In this document: positions 1 to 5,753 of the stretch, piece after piece
How the letters are laid out: every line of letters begins with the position of its first letter
Numbering within the stretch: the stretch's first letter is position 1
Origin: an uncultured Verrucomicrobiota bacterium
Lineage (GTDB): Bacteria > Verrucomicrobiota > Verrucomicrobiia > Limisphaerales > JADLHS01
NCBI GenBank assembly: GCA_937894935.1
Contig: CALAYC010000201.1
Span: forward strand, 1-6,737
Reading direction: 5' to 3'
DNA length: 6,737 nt
Position numbers and translations under genes: made by a program
Notes under the pieces: generated by a model
The model's input: only the letters and a program-made list of their open reading frames with translations
What the model was told of the DNA's origin: nothing
Databases searched by the model: none

Positions 1-1227
1 GATTAGAACTTTGAGATTCGACAACTGCGGTTGTTGACGGTCCAGAGTCGGAGCTGACTTCTGCGGAGCCGCTTGGAAGGGCAGGTCGAATTGGAACGTC
101 GAGCCCTGGCCGGGCGTGCTCTCGGCCCAAAGTTTTCCGCCCATTAATTCCGCCAGCCGGCGACTGATGGATAATCCCAGTCCCGTGCCGCCGAAATGCC
201 GTGTTGTTGAAGCATCGGCCTGGACAAACGGAGTGAACAGCTTGGCCATGCGTTCTGGCGGAATGCCGATACCGGTGTCGCGAACAGCAAAACGCAACTG
301 CCAGGTCGCATTCGGTGCGGCCGGGTTTTCCGGTGCTTGAACAATTTTGACGGAAGTAACGATTTCGCCCCGCTCGGTAAATTTAACGGCGTTGCCGATG
401 AGATTAACGAGGATTTGGCGAAGCCGCGTTACGTCGCCGAACACATGACTCGGAACGCCGTCTTCAATCTGATAAGCGAGATCGAGCTGCTTTTCACCGG
501 CTTTCGTTCCGAGCAGGTCCAGCGCTTCCTCAATGCAGGTGCGCAAGTCCACCGGTTGATGTTCGAATTCCAGCTTGCCCGATTCGATTTTCGAAAAATC
601 CAGAATATCGTTGATGATGGTGAGCAACGATTCAGCGCTGGAATTGATTGTTTCCACGTAACTGCGTTGTTCGGCATTCAGCGGCGTTTCCAACAACAAA
701 CCTGACATCGCAATCACGCCGTTCATTGGTGTGCGAATCTCATGGCTCATGTTGGCGAGAAACTCCGACTTGTGCTTCAACGCAAACGTGGCGGCATCGC
801 GTTCTTCAGCCAGTTCCTGAACTTGCCGCTGCAATTGCTCAAGTCGCGCCTTTTGTTTCAGCGTGGCGAGAATGCGGGTGCGGAGTTCGTCGGCATCAAA
901 CGGTTTGGTTTGAAAATCCACTGCGCCGAGTTCGAGGCCGCGCACTTTCTCCGCCGGACTGTTGCGTCCGCTTAACACAATAACGGGAATGTCACGCGTC
1001 TGGGCGCTCGCTTTGATTTCGCGCAGAAATTGAAATCCATCCAGTCCGGGCAACCCGAGATCAAGCAGCACGAGATCAATAGGAGTTTCGACCAATCTCG
1101 CGAGGGCTTCGCCGGAGTTGGTGGTGTGAGTGAGTTTGAGCGGAGTTGGCGCAAAGGCTTCCGCCAACATTTCGGCAATTACAAAATCGTCCTCCACCAG
1201 GAGGATTTGTGCGGTCTCTGAATTCAT
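1..1227 (-). CDS. Hybrid sensor histidine kinase/response regulator, C-terminus cut by window edge
   Basis: This is a cytoplasmic phosphorelay kinase; 409 codons are present and the frame is still open at base 1. Residues ~6-120 form a receiver domain with acidic pair D13-D14, phospho-acceptor D56 (VLLDLGLPG), S86 and K108 (TKPFD). A short helical linker (~125-150) leads to a HisKA domain with the H-box NMSHEIRTP, phosphorylated His162. The HATPase domain shows the N-box (NLIGNAVKFT, N279), G1 box (DTGIGIPPE, ~317-325), F-box (LFTPFVQ) and G2 box (GGTGLGLSIS, ~346-355). The last visible residues, NLKVLI, look like the first strand of a second receiver. There is no signal peptide, membrane segment or PAS domain, so input probably comes through the N-terminal receiver from another kinase. 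The ATG is preceded by GGAAG eight bases upstream. It is divergent from aspS. The stimulus and output are unknown. Confidence 0.95.
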   Translation of the reverse strand, partial: MNSETAQILLVEDDFVIAEMLAEAFAPTPLKLTHTTNSGEALARLVETPIDLVLLDLGLPGLDGFQFLREIKASAQTRDIPVIVLSGRNSPAEKVRGLELGAVDFQTKPFDADELRTRILATLKQKARLEQLQRQVQELAEERDAATFALKHKSEFLANMSHEIRTPMNGVIAMSGLLLETPLNAEQRSYVETINSSAESLLTIINDILDFSKIESGKLEFEHQPVDLRTCIEEALDLLGTKAGEKQLDLAYQIEDGVPSHVFGDVTRLRQILVNLIGNAVKFTERGEIVTSVKIVQAPENPAAPNATWQLRFAVRDTGIGIPPERMAKLFTPFVQADASTTRHFGGTGLGLSISRRLAELMGGKLWAESTPGQGSTFQFDLPFQAAPQKSAPTLDRQQPQLSNLKVLI

Positions 1228-1312
1228 ACAGTTGACTTCCGGGATCGAAACGCACTTTTGGCGTATGGCCCAGATCACGAATCAACCGCATTTAGCAGCT
1301 TCAACACCAACC

Positions 1313-1342
1313 ACCCGGGAGGGACTCCGGGTTAACCCGGGA
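1313..1342. promoter_or_regulatory. Palindrome cluster, candidate operator
   Basis: CCGGGTTAACCCGG (1327-1340) is a perfect 14-bp palindrome. The octamer ACCCGGGA occurs on either side of its left half, at 1313-1320 and 1335-1342, giving two direct copies 22 bp apart with the inverted half CCGGGT between them. Three half-sites at about two helical turns suit a dimeric or cooperative DNA-binding protein. It lies ~90 bp upstream of the kinase start and ~270 bp upstream of aspS, so it could serve either gene. A small dispersed repeat is an alternative. Confidence 0.4.
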
Positions 1343-1435
1343 AACGTCCAAGTGCGACGAAACCGGCAGCAATTTCCCTTAGTTGATGGAAGCGAATTAA
1401 TTACTTTTCCGGATGGTCGTGCTGAAAATTGGCTC

Positions 1436-1468
1436 GGTTCAGGACAGCGTAATTTTGGTTCGGGACAG
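1436..1468. repeat. Two 12-bp direct repeats spaced 21 bp
   Basis: GGTTCAGGACAG (1436-1447) and GGTTCGGGACAG (1457-1468) match at 11 of 12 positions and start 21 bp apart, which places them on the same face of the helix. They lie upstream of aspS in non-coding DNA. They could be paired binding sites for a regulator of aspS, or chance repetition. Confidence 0.35.
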
Positions 1469-1521
1469 TAGTGAGTCGGAAAAGGCTCGCAGCGGACAAC
1501 CGGAACGCGCCGTAAAAAAGT

Positions 1522-1550
1522 TTGAGTTCAAGTGCATTCACAGCCATCAT
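1522..1550 (+). promoter_or_regulatory. Possible sigma-70-type promoter for aspS
   Basis: TTGAGT (1522-1527) and CATCAT (1545-1550) are each a four-of-six match to the -35 and -10 consensus, with a 17-bp spacer. Transcription from here would give an untranslated leader of about 50 bases before the ATG at 1606. The match is weak, and matches of this quality occur by chance. Confidence 0.2.
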
Positions 1551-1605
1551 CCGCGTCCGTTTTGGATGCGGAATTCTTCACCTGGAATTCTCATTCGGCC
1601 ATTAC

Positions 1606-3426
1606 ATGAAACGCACGCATCATTGCAACGAACTGCGCCCGGCGCATATCGGACAGACAGTCACTTTGAATGGCTGGGTTCACTCCCGGCGTGACCTCGG
1701 CGGTCTAATCTTCATTGATATCCGCGACCGCGAAGGCCGCACGCAAACGGTGTTCGATCCGAGCGATCTGCCGAAGGAAGTTTTCGAACAGGCCGCTGCA
1801 TTACGCGCCGAATGCGTCGTCAGCCTGACCGGCAAAGTGCGTCAACGTCCCGCTGGCACTAACAACCCCAAGATTCCCACCGGCGAAGTCGAAGTCGCCG
1901 TGCAATCGCTCGAAGTGCTGAACATGGCCGACGTGCTGCCGTTCCAGATTGATGACCCGGAAGCCGCCGCGAAGGTCGCCGAAGACACGCGTCTGCAATA
2001 TCGCTACCTCGACCTGCGCCGTCCCGAAATGGCGCGCAATCTTCGCCTGCGTTCCAAGGTTGCCATCGCCACGCGCAGTTACATGGACGAGCAGGGCTTC
2101 CTCGAAGTCGAGACGCCCACACTCTTCAAGTCCACGCCCGAGGGCGCGCGCGAATTTCTCGTCCCGAACCGCCGCGAAGCCGGCACGTTCTACGCGCTGC
2201 CTCAATCGCCGCAGCAGTTTAAACAGATTCTCATGGTCAGCGGCGTCGAGCGTTACTTTCAGCTCGCGCGTTGCTATCGCGACGAAGACCTGCGCGCCGA
2301 CCGTCAACCCGAGTTCACGCAGGTGGACATCGAGATGAGTTTCATTGACCGCGAAGATATTTACGCGCTCATCGAAGGTCTGCTCAAACGCATCTGGAAA
2401 ACCGCGTTGAACATTGACATCCCGACGCCGTTCAAGCGCATCAGCTTTGAAGAAGCGTTGAATCGCTACGGCATTGATAAGCCGGATACGCGCTTCGGCA
2501 TGGAACTCGTGGACTTCACCGAAGAATTCAAGGCCAGTTCGTTCAAGGTGTTCTCCGGCGCGATTGTCAACGGCGGCGTGGTAAAGGCGCTGAACGCGAA
2601 GGGCCTCGCCGGCGCGACGCAAGGCCAGATTGAGACGATGACCGAATACGCCAAGAGCTTTGGCGCGAAAGGTCTGGCGTTCATCAAGGTCGAGAACGGC
2701 GAATGGAAATCGCCCATCGTGAAATTTTTCAGCGACGCTGAGAAAGCCGCACTGACGACCAAGCTGCAAATCCAGGAAGGCGACTTGATTCTCTTCGCCG
2801 CCGATCAATGGCTCAACGCCTGTGAAATTCTCGGCAAGATTCGGCTCTACTGCGCCGATGTCTTGAAGTCGCAGGGCAAGCTGACGATTGACCCGCAGCA
2901 GTTCAACTTCCTCTGGGTGGTTGAGTTTCCGTTGCTCGGTTTCGACCGCGAAAACAACCGTTGGTATTCCAGCCATCATCCGTTCACCGCGCCGGTGGCC
3001 GAGGATATTCCGCTGCTCAAGACCGATCCCAAGAAGGTTCGCGGCCAGCACTATGACATTGTGGTGAACGGCGTGGAACTCGGCGGCGGCTCGATTCGTA
3101 TTCATCAGCCGGACGTCCAGAAAACAATTTTCGAAGATCTGCTTCAGATTCCACCGGAGGAGACGAAGCTGCGTTTTGGCTACATGCTCGAAGCATTCCG
3201 CTACGGCGCGCCGCCACACGGCGGCATCGCTCTCGGTTTCGACCGCCTCATCGCGATTCTCTGTGGCACAACGAGTATCCGCGATGTCATCGCCTTCCCG
3301 AAAACCGCGAAAGGCACGTGTCTGATGACGAACTCGCCGAGTCCGGTTTCACCGAAGCAACTCCGCGACCTGCACATCGAGTTGAAGGTAAAGCAGGCTG
3401 CGCCCGTGACTCCGGCGAAAGCTTGA
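1606..3426 (+). CDS. aspS: Aspartyl-tRNA synthetase, bacterial type
   Basis: This cytoplasmic class II synthetase attaches aspartate to tRNA(Asp) using ATP. At 606 residues it is full length for the bacterial form. Residues 1-~105 are the OB-fold anticodon-binding domain (GWVHSRRDLGG, then FIDIRDREG). The catalytic domain has the QSPQ loop (Q200-Q203) and motif 2 (RCYRDEDLRADRQPEF, R225). The bacteria-specific GAD insertion spans ~290-430. Motif 3 is GIALGFDRL with R547, followed by the signature IRDVIAFPKT. I chose the ATG at 1606 because MKRTHHCNELRP aligns with the family N-terminus; an in-frame TTG at 1522 would add 28 atypical residues. No clear Shine-Dalgarno precedes the ATG. L31 resembles the Asp-specific enzymes, whereas G84 resembles non-discriminating ones, so tRNA(Asn) charging cannot be decided. 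Its last 47 codons are duplicated downstream. Confidence 0.98.
   Translation: MKRTHHCNELRPAHIGQTVTLNGWVHSRRDLGGLIFIDIRDREGRTQTVFDPSDLPKEVFEQAAALRAECVVSLTGKVRQRPAGTNNPKIPTGEVEVAVQSLEVLNMADVLPFQIDDPEAAAKVAEDTRLQYRYLDLRRPEMARNLRLRSKVAIATRSYMDEQGFLEVETPTLFKSTPEGAREFLVPNRREAGTFYALPQSPQQFKQILMVSGVERYFQLARCYRDEDLRADRQPEFTQVDIEMSFIDREDIYALIEGLLKRIWKTALNIDIPTPFKRISFEEALNRYGIDKPDTRFGMELVDFTEEFKASSFKVFSGAIVNGGVVKALNAKGLAGATQGQIETMTEYAKSFGAKGLAFIKVENGEWKSPIVKFFSDAEKAALTTKLQIQEGDLILFAADQWLNACEILGKIRLYCADVLKSQGKLTIDPQQFNFLWVVEFPLLGFDRENNRWYSSHHPFTAPVAEDIPLLKTDPKKVRGQHYDIVVNGVELGGGSIRIHQPDVQKTIFEDLLQIPPEETKLRFGYMLEAFRYGAPPHGGIALGFDRLIAILCGTTSIRDVIAFPKTAKGTCLMTNSPSPVSPKQLRDLHIELKVKQAAPVTPAKA
3286..3426 (+). 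repeat. aspS 3'-end repeat, copy A (inside intact aspS)
   Basis: These 141 bases encode residues 561-606 of AspRS (from VIAFPKTAKG) plus the stop. They recur as copy B at 3924-4064 in the same orientation, equal in length and without indels. By hand alignment there are 30 mismatches (~79% identity). The repeat period is 638 bp. Homology stops abruptly upstream of the GTCATCG common to both copies. Confidence 0.9.
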
Positions 3427-3441
3427 ACGAAGGCGGCAGTT

Positions 3442-3690
3442 ATGGAATACGAGATCGAGTTCAAACCCAAGGCGATCAAAGACCTCGATTCGTTGCAGCC
3501 AGATGTTGCGAAGCGAATCGTCGAGAAAATTAGTCGCCTGTCTCAAAATCTCGAAGGTGATGTGAAACGACTGACCAACTTTACGCCAGAATATCGGCTG
3601 CGTGTCGGCGATTATCGGGTGCTTTTCGAGGTGGAAGGCAATCGCATCATCGTGTATCGTGTCCGGCATCGTCGGGAAGTTTATCGCTAA
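3442..3690 (+). CDS. RelE/ParE-family toxin of a type II toxin-antitoxin module
   Basis: This 82-residue protein fits the RelE/ParE fold: an N-terminal strand and helices (EIEFKPKAIKDLDSLQP, then VAKRIVEKISRLSQNL), followed by the signature sheet YRLRVGDYRVLFEV (51-64) and VYRVRHRREVYR (71-82). R59, R75, H76, R77 and C-terminal Y81 sit where RelE-type toxins carry residues for mRNA binding and cleavage. Ribosome-dependent mRNA cleavage is therefore likelier than gyrase inhibition, but sequence alone does not settle this. GAAGG lies eight bases before the ATG. The gene starts 15 bases after the aspS stop and ends 8 bases before the antitoxin, so it is probably transcribed with both. The toxin-first order is the reverse of classical relBE. 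The module sits between two aspS 3' ends, suggesting acquisition by transfer. Confidence 0.9.
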   Translation: MEYEIEFKPKAIKDLDSLQPDVAKRIVEKISRLSQNLEGDVKRLTNFTPEYRLRVGDYRVLFEVEGNRIIVYRVRHRREVYR

Positions 3691-3698
3691 GAAGTCTT

Positions 3699-3899
3699 AT
3701 GATCGAACTACATCCAGAAATTCTGAAAAAGAACGGGCGTAATGAATTCGCCGTGCTTCCCTACGAGGAGTATCTGGCGATTACTGAAGCATTAGCTGAC
3801 TACGAGGACTTGCAAGACCTCCGAGCCGCCAAAGCCCAAGAAGGCAACGCTGCGACAATGTCTCTCAAAGAAGCCACCAAGCGTTACGGAGTCAGCTAA
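3699..3899 (+). CDS. Phd/YefM-like antitoxin partnering the RelE-type toxin
   Basis: This 66-residue acidic protein begins MIELHPEILKKNGRNEF and continues AVLPYEEYLAI, resembling the Phd/YefM antitoxin core in which a strand and turn lead into a helix starting at the PYEEY motif (21-25). Residues ~30-48 are helical and charged. The C-terminal part (EGNAATMSLKEATKRYGVS) would be the toxin-wrapping segment, by analogy with the family. Such antitoxins neutralise their toxin directly and usually repress their own operon by binding DNA through the N-terminal domain. Here the toxin precedes it, and little room exists for a module-specific operator between aspS and the toxin. Only a weak purine stretch precedes its ATG, so translation may be coupled to the toxin. 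The family assignment rests on pattern recognition and on the adjacent toxin. Confidence 0.8.
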   Translation: MIELHPEILKKNGRNEFAVLPYEEYLAITEALADYEDLQDLRAAKAQEGNAATMSLKEATKRYGVS

Positions 3900-3923
3900 T
3901 CCGTTGCGCTGAACTTCTTGCCG

Positions 3924-4064
3924 GTCATCGCGTTTCCAAAAACCGCGAAAGGCACGTGTCTGATGACCGACTCGCCCAGCACCGTCGAGCCGAAACAACT
4001 CCGTGACTTGCACATCGAGTTGAAGGTGAAGCAACCGACGCCCGCCCTCGCGCCGAAGGCGTGA
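3924..4064 (+). pseudogene. Stranded aspS 3'-end fragment (copy B)
   Basis: This encodes the last 46 residues of an AspRS (VIAFPKTAKGTCLMTDSPST to the tail ending in PKA) plus a stop, with no class II catalytic core and no credible start. 37 of 46 residues match the tail of the intact AspRS upstream. Of 23 differing codons, 14 are synonymous, and there are no frameshifts or premature stops, so the copies diverged while both were under protein-level selection. It follows the antitoxin by 24 bases and lies in the antitoxin's frame, separated by its TAA. The likely origin is a displaced 3' end of aspS left by recombination that brought in the toxin-antitoxin module. A decayed tandem aspS paralogue is the alternative. 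No function is expected. Confidence 0.85.
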
Positions 4065-4106
4065 TTGGCAGGGAGTATGATTGTGTGTTGCAGCCTCTGC
4101 CGCGGC

Positions 4107-5639
4107 TTATCGTTGGTTTTCCGAAATTTCCGGACTCAAACCGGGAATGACCAACCGCCAACCTCCATCAATGTTTGCAAACAAGAAGTCGGTATGTCGT
4201 TCAGTTGTTGGATCGTCCATGTCGCTCCTTCCGCTCAAGTGAAAACTAATAACACCGGCATAAGTGGTTTGCCCACCTTTGGTATTCTGGGTGAATGTTG
4301 TTTTGTTGCCGCCGTCAATCCAGATTTGCCGCAGGGCGTCCTTCGCCGTGGTTTGGGCTTTGGCGATGACTTGAGTCGCCAATTGTCGCGTGAGCACATC
4401 GGTCAATCCTTCGCTGCGGGCCTGGGCCAGCAGTTCGGGTGGCAAAGAAATCATCTCAAGCAGGTTCGACGCATTATTTTGCGCCGCCCACAAGACTGTT
4501 TCAGCGGCGGCTTCAGGAGTATCAACGCCCACATTTTGAAAATCGCCGAGTTTGCGAGGCTCGCGCAATTTCCAAGCCGCAGACGCCATTGGCGTTGGCG
4601 GCGGTTCGGCGGCGGGATACTTGCGTTTTTCTGCATCGGCCAGAGTCGTCCTCAACAGTCCGACTTCTCCCCGCAGCCTCAGAAGTTCGCCGGTGTTCCG
4701 ATTCAGTCGCTCATTGTCCTCACGCAGCGCCACCAGTTGGCGCACTGCTTCATCGTGCTCGGTTTGCAACTGCCGAATTTCTTCTGTCAGCGGCGTTTGC
4801 TGTTGCTGAAGTGTTTGAACTTGGTCGCGCAGTTGCGCGGCTTGGCGGGTTTCGTAGATGCCGACTCCGGCCAGGACGGCGATGGTGGCGGTGATGACAG
4901 TCTTTTGAATTGCAGTCATGGCGATGGCTTTGGTTGCTGTAACAGTTGCGGTGGTGGCGAGGGCTGTTCCGGTCAGCGCGGCGGCGGTGGAAATGGTGAG
5001 GGCCAAACCTACCGGTGCGGCTTGCACTGCGTTGGCAGAGATGACGACGGCAAGTCCGCTCGTGCCGACGCTGACGCCGCGTTTGGCGAAGAATTCGCGC
5101 AAACGTTCCACGGCGCGACTCACGCGTTTTTGCGCGGCATCATCGCTGATGCCGAGGGTTGTGCCGACAGTGCGGAGGTCGTGGTTCTTGAAATAGCGGA
5201 GCAACACGGCGTCGCGGTCGGTGTCGTCGAGTTCGTCCAGCGCGGCTTCGAGGTGCGGGGCGATTTCGGACCAGACAGGCGGGACGCCTGTCCCACTATC
5301 GGAGTGAACTTGTTCCATGGCCTGCCTTTCGCGTTGGGTGCGGCGGATTTCAGTGCGATTCAGGTCGCGTGCGGCGAAGCGCGTGCCGCGATACAGCCAG
5401 CCGACGAGCGAAGCTTCGGGACTCAGTTTGAAGCTGACTTCCCGCGCCTTGCGGGCGAGATCGGTGAAGACGCTTTGGGTGACATCGCGGGCGAGATCGG
5501 GTGAATAGACCTGGCGCAACGCGGCGGAATAGACGAGGTCCGTGTGGCGCGCGACAATCTCGGCAAAGGCGGCTTCCGCACCGTGTTCGGCGTAGGCGCG
5601 GAGCAATTGGGCGTCGGACTGGTCGTGCATCTCACCCAT
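4107..5639 (-). CDS. ECF sigma-70 family factor with transmembrane segment and C-terminal extension
   Basis: This 510-residue protein joins an RNA polymerase sigma factor to a large extension. Sigma region 2 spans ~10-95 (AFAEIVARHTDLVYSAALR, then ARDVTQSVF and GWLYRGTRFAARD). Region 4 spans ~130-185 (LDELDDTDRDAVLLRYF, then the helix-turn-helix TVGTTLGISDDAAQKRVSRA). An Ala/Thr-rich stretch (~195-240) leads to a hydrophobic segment at ~246-262. A Gln/Glu-rich coiled coil (~265-345) and a C-terminal domain (~355-510) follow. The sigma part should be cytoplasmic and the tail across the membrane, probably sensing or restraining the sigma in place of a separate anti-sigma, which I do not see here. 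I chose ATG 5639, with GGCGG seven bases upstream; ATG 5630 is possible, and a TTG at 5669 is less likely. Residues ~115-123 derive from an inserted palindrome. The regulon is unknown. Confidence 0.92.
   Translation of the reverse strand: MGEMHDQSDAQLLRAYAEHGAEAAFAEIVARHTDLVYSAALRQVYSPDLARDVTQSVFTDLARKAREVSFKLSPEASLVGWLYRGTRFAARDLNRTEIRRTQRERQAMEQVHSDSGTGVPPVWSEIAPHLEAALDELDDTDRDAVLLRYFKNHDLRTVGTTLGISDDAAQKRVSRAVERLREFFAKRGVSVGTSGLAVVISANAVQAAPVGLALTISTAAALTGTALATTATVTATKAIAMTAIQKTVITATIAVLAGVGIYETRQAAQLRDQVQTLQQQQTPLTEEIRQLQTEHDEAVRQLVALREDNERLNRNTGELLRLRGEVGLLRTTLADAEKRKYPAAEPPPTPMASAAWKLREPRKLGDFQNVGVDTPEAAAETVLWAAQNNASNLLEMISLPPELLAQARSEGLTDVLTRQLATQVIAKAQTTAKDALRQIWIDGGNKTTFTQNTKGGQTTYAGVISFHLSGRSDMDDPTTERHTDFLFANIDGGWRLVIPGLSPEISENQR
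5274..5292. repeat. Dispersed-type palindrome inside the sigma factor gene
   Basis: GACAGGCG-GGA-CGCCTGTC is a perfect 8-bp inverted repeat with a three-base loop, extended on the right by CCAC. From memory of such genomes, this motif (GTGGGACAGGCGTCCCGCC on the other strand) is a frequent short repeat in Verrucomicrobiota and Planctomycetota. Here it is read in frame as GTGVPPVW in the region 2 to region 4 linker of the sigma factor. Only one copy occurs in the window. Confidence 0.6.
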
Positions 5640-5753
5640 TAAACAGCCGCCGTCCGGAAATTCCGACAAACAATTTTTAGGCTGCGGACGGATTCGGGAA
5701 ACATTGACCAGAATTTTACTGCAAGGCGGCGCGGTGAACGCTAATTACCTCTG
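5640..5753. promoter_or_regulatory. Divergent promoter region between sigma factor and P1 peptidase genes
   Basis: This 114-bp gap must contain both start regions. The inverted pair CCGTCCG (5650-5656) and CGGACGG (5685-5691), plus a small palindrome CGGAAATTCCG (5655-5665), sit in the sigma gene leader and could be an operator, possibly for self-regulation. TTGACC (5704-5709) resembles a -35 element but has no good -10 at the expected distance. TAATTA (5742-5747) lies only six bases before the peptidase ATG, and no Shine-Dalgarno is visible there. Confidence 0.4.

Larger units (their letters stand above)
1228..1605. other. Divergent intergenic region between the histidine kinase gene and aspS
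   Basis: This 378-bp stretch has no convincing gene; short open frames crossing it lack homology cues and ribosome-binding sites. It must hold the promoters of both flanking genes. Visible structure includes a palindrome cluster (1313-1342), an AT-rich patch with AATTAATT (1395-1402), a pair of near-identical 12-mers two helical turns apart (1436-1468), and two copies of GGAATTCT (1570-1577 and 1584-1591). I see no T-box, tRNA-like or strong terminator-like structure. Confidence 0.75.

Noticed and set aside
1522..1605. TTG start giving AspRS a 28-residue N-terminal extension
   Set aside because: The extension has no counterpart in the family; MKRTHHCNELRP at 1606 aligns with known AspRS starts.
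1413..1694. A 93-codon open frame across the intergenic region into aspS
   Set aside because: It has no ribosome-binding site or recognisable motif, and it overlaps the start of aspS in another frame.
1801..3219. A 472-codon open frame antisense to aspS
   Set aside because: It lies entirely opposite a clear AspRS gene, has no recognisable domain, and long antisense frames are expected in GC-rich coding DNA.
4065..4106. Possible terminator hairpin (GGCAG at 4067-4071 with CTGCC at 4097-4101) between the convergent genes
   Set aside because: A 5-bp stem with a 25-base loop and no following T-run is too weak to call.
4065..5504. A 479-codon plus-strand open frame opposite the sigma factor
   Set aside because: Its translation is low-complexity (Gly/Cys-rich) and matches no family, whereas the opposite strand encodes clear sigma regions 2 and 4.
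5704..5732. TTGACC as the -35 box of a peptidase promoter
   Set aside because: The bases 16-18 bp downstream are GC-rich and unlike any -10 element.
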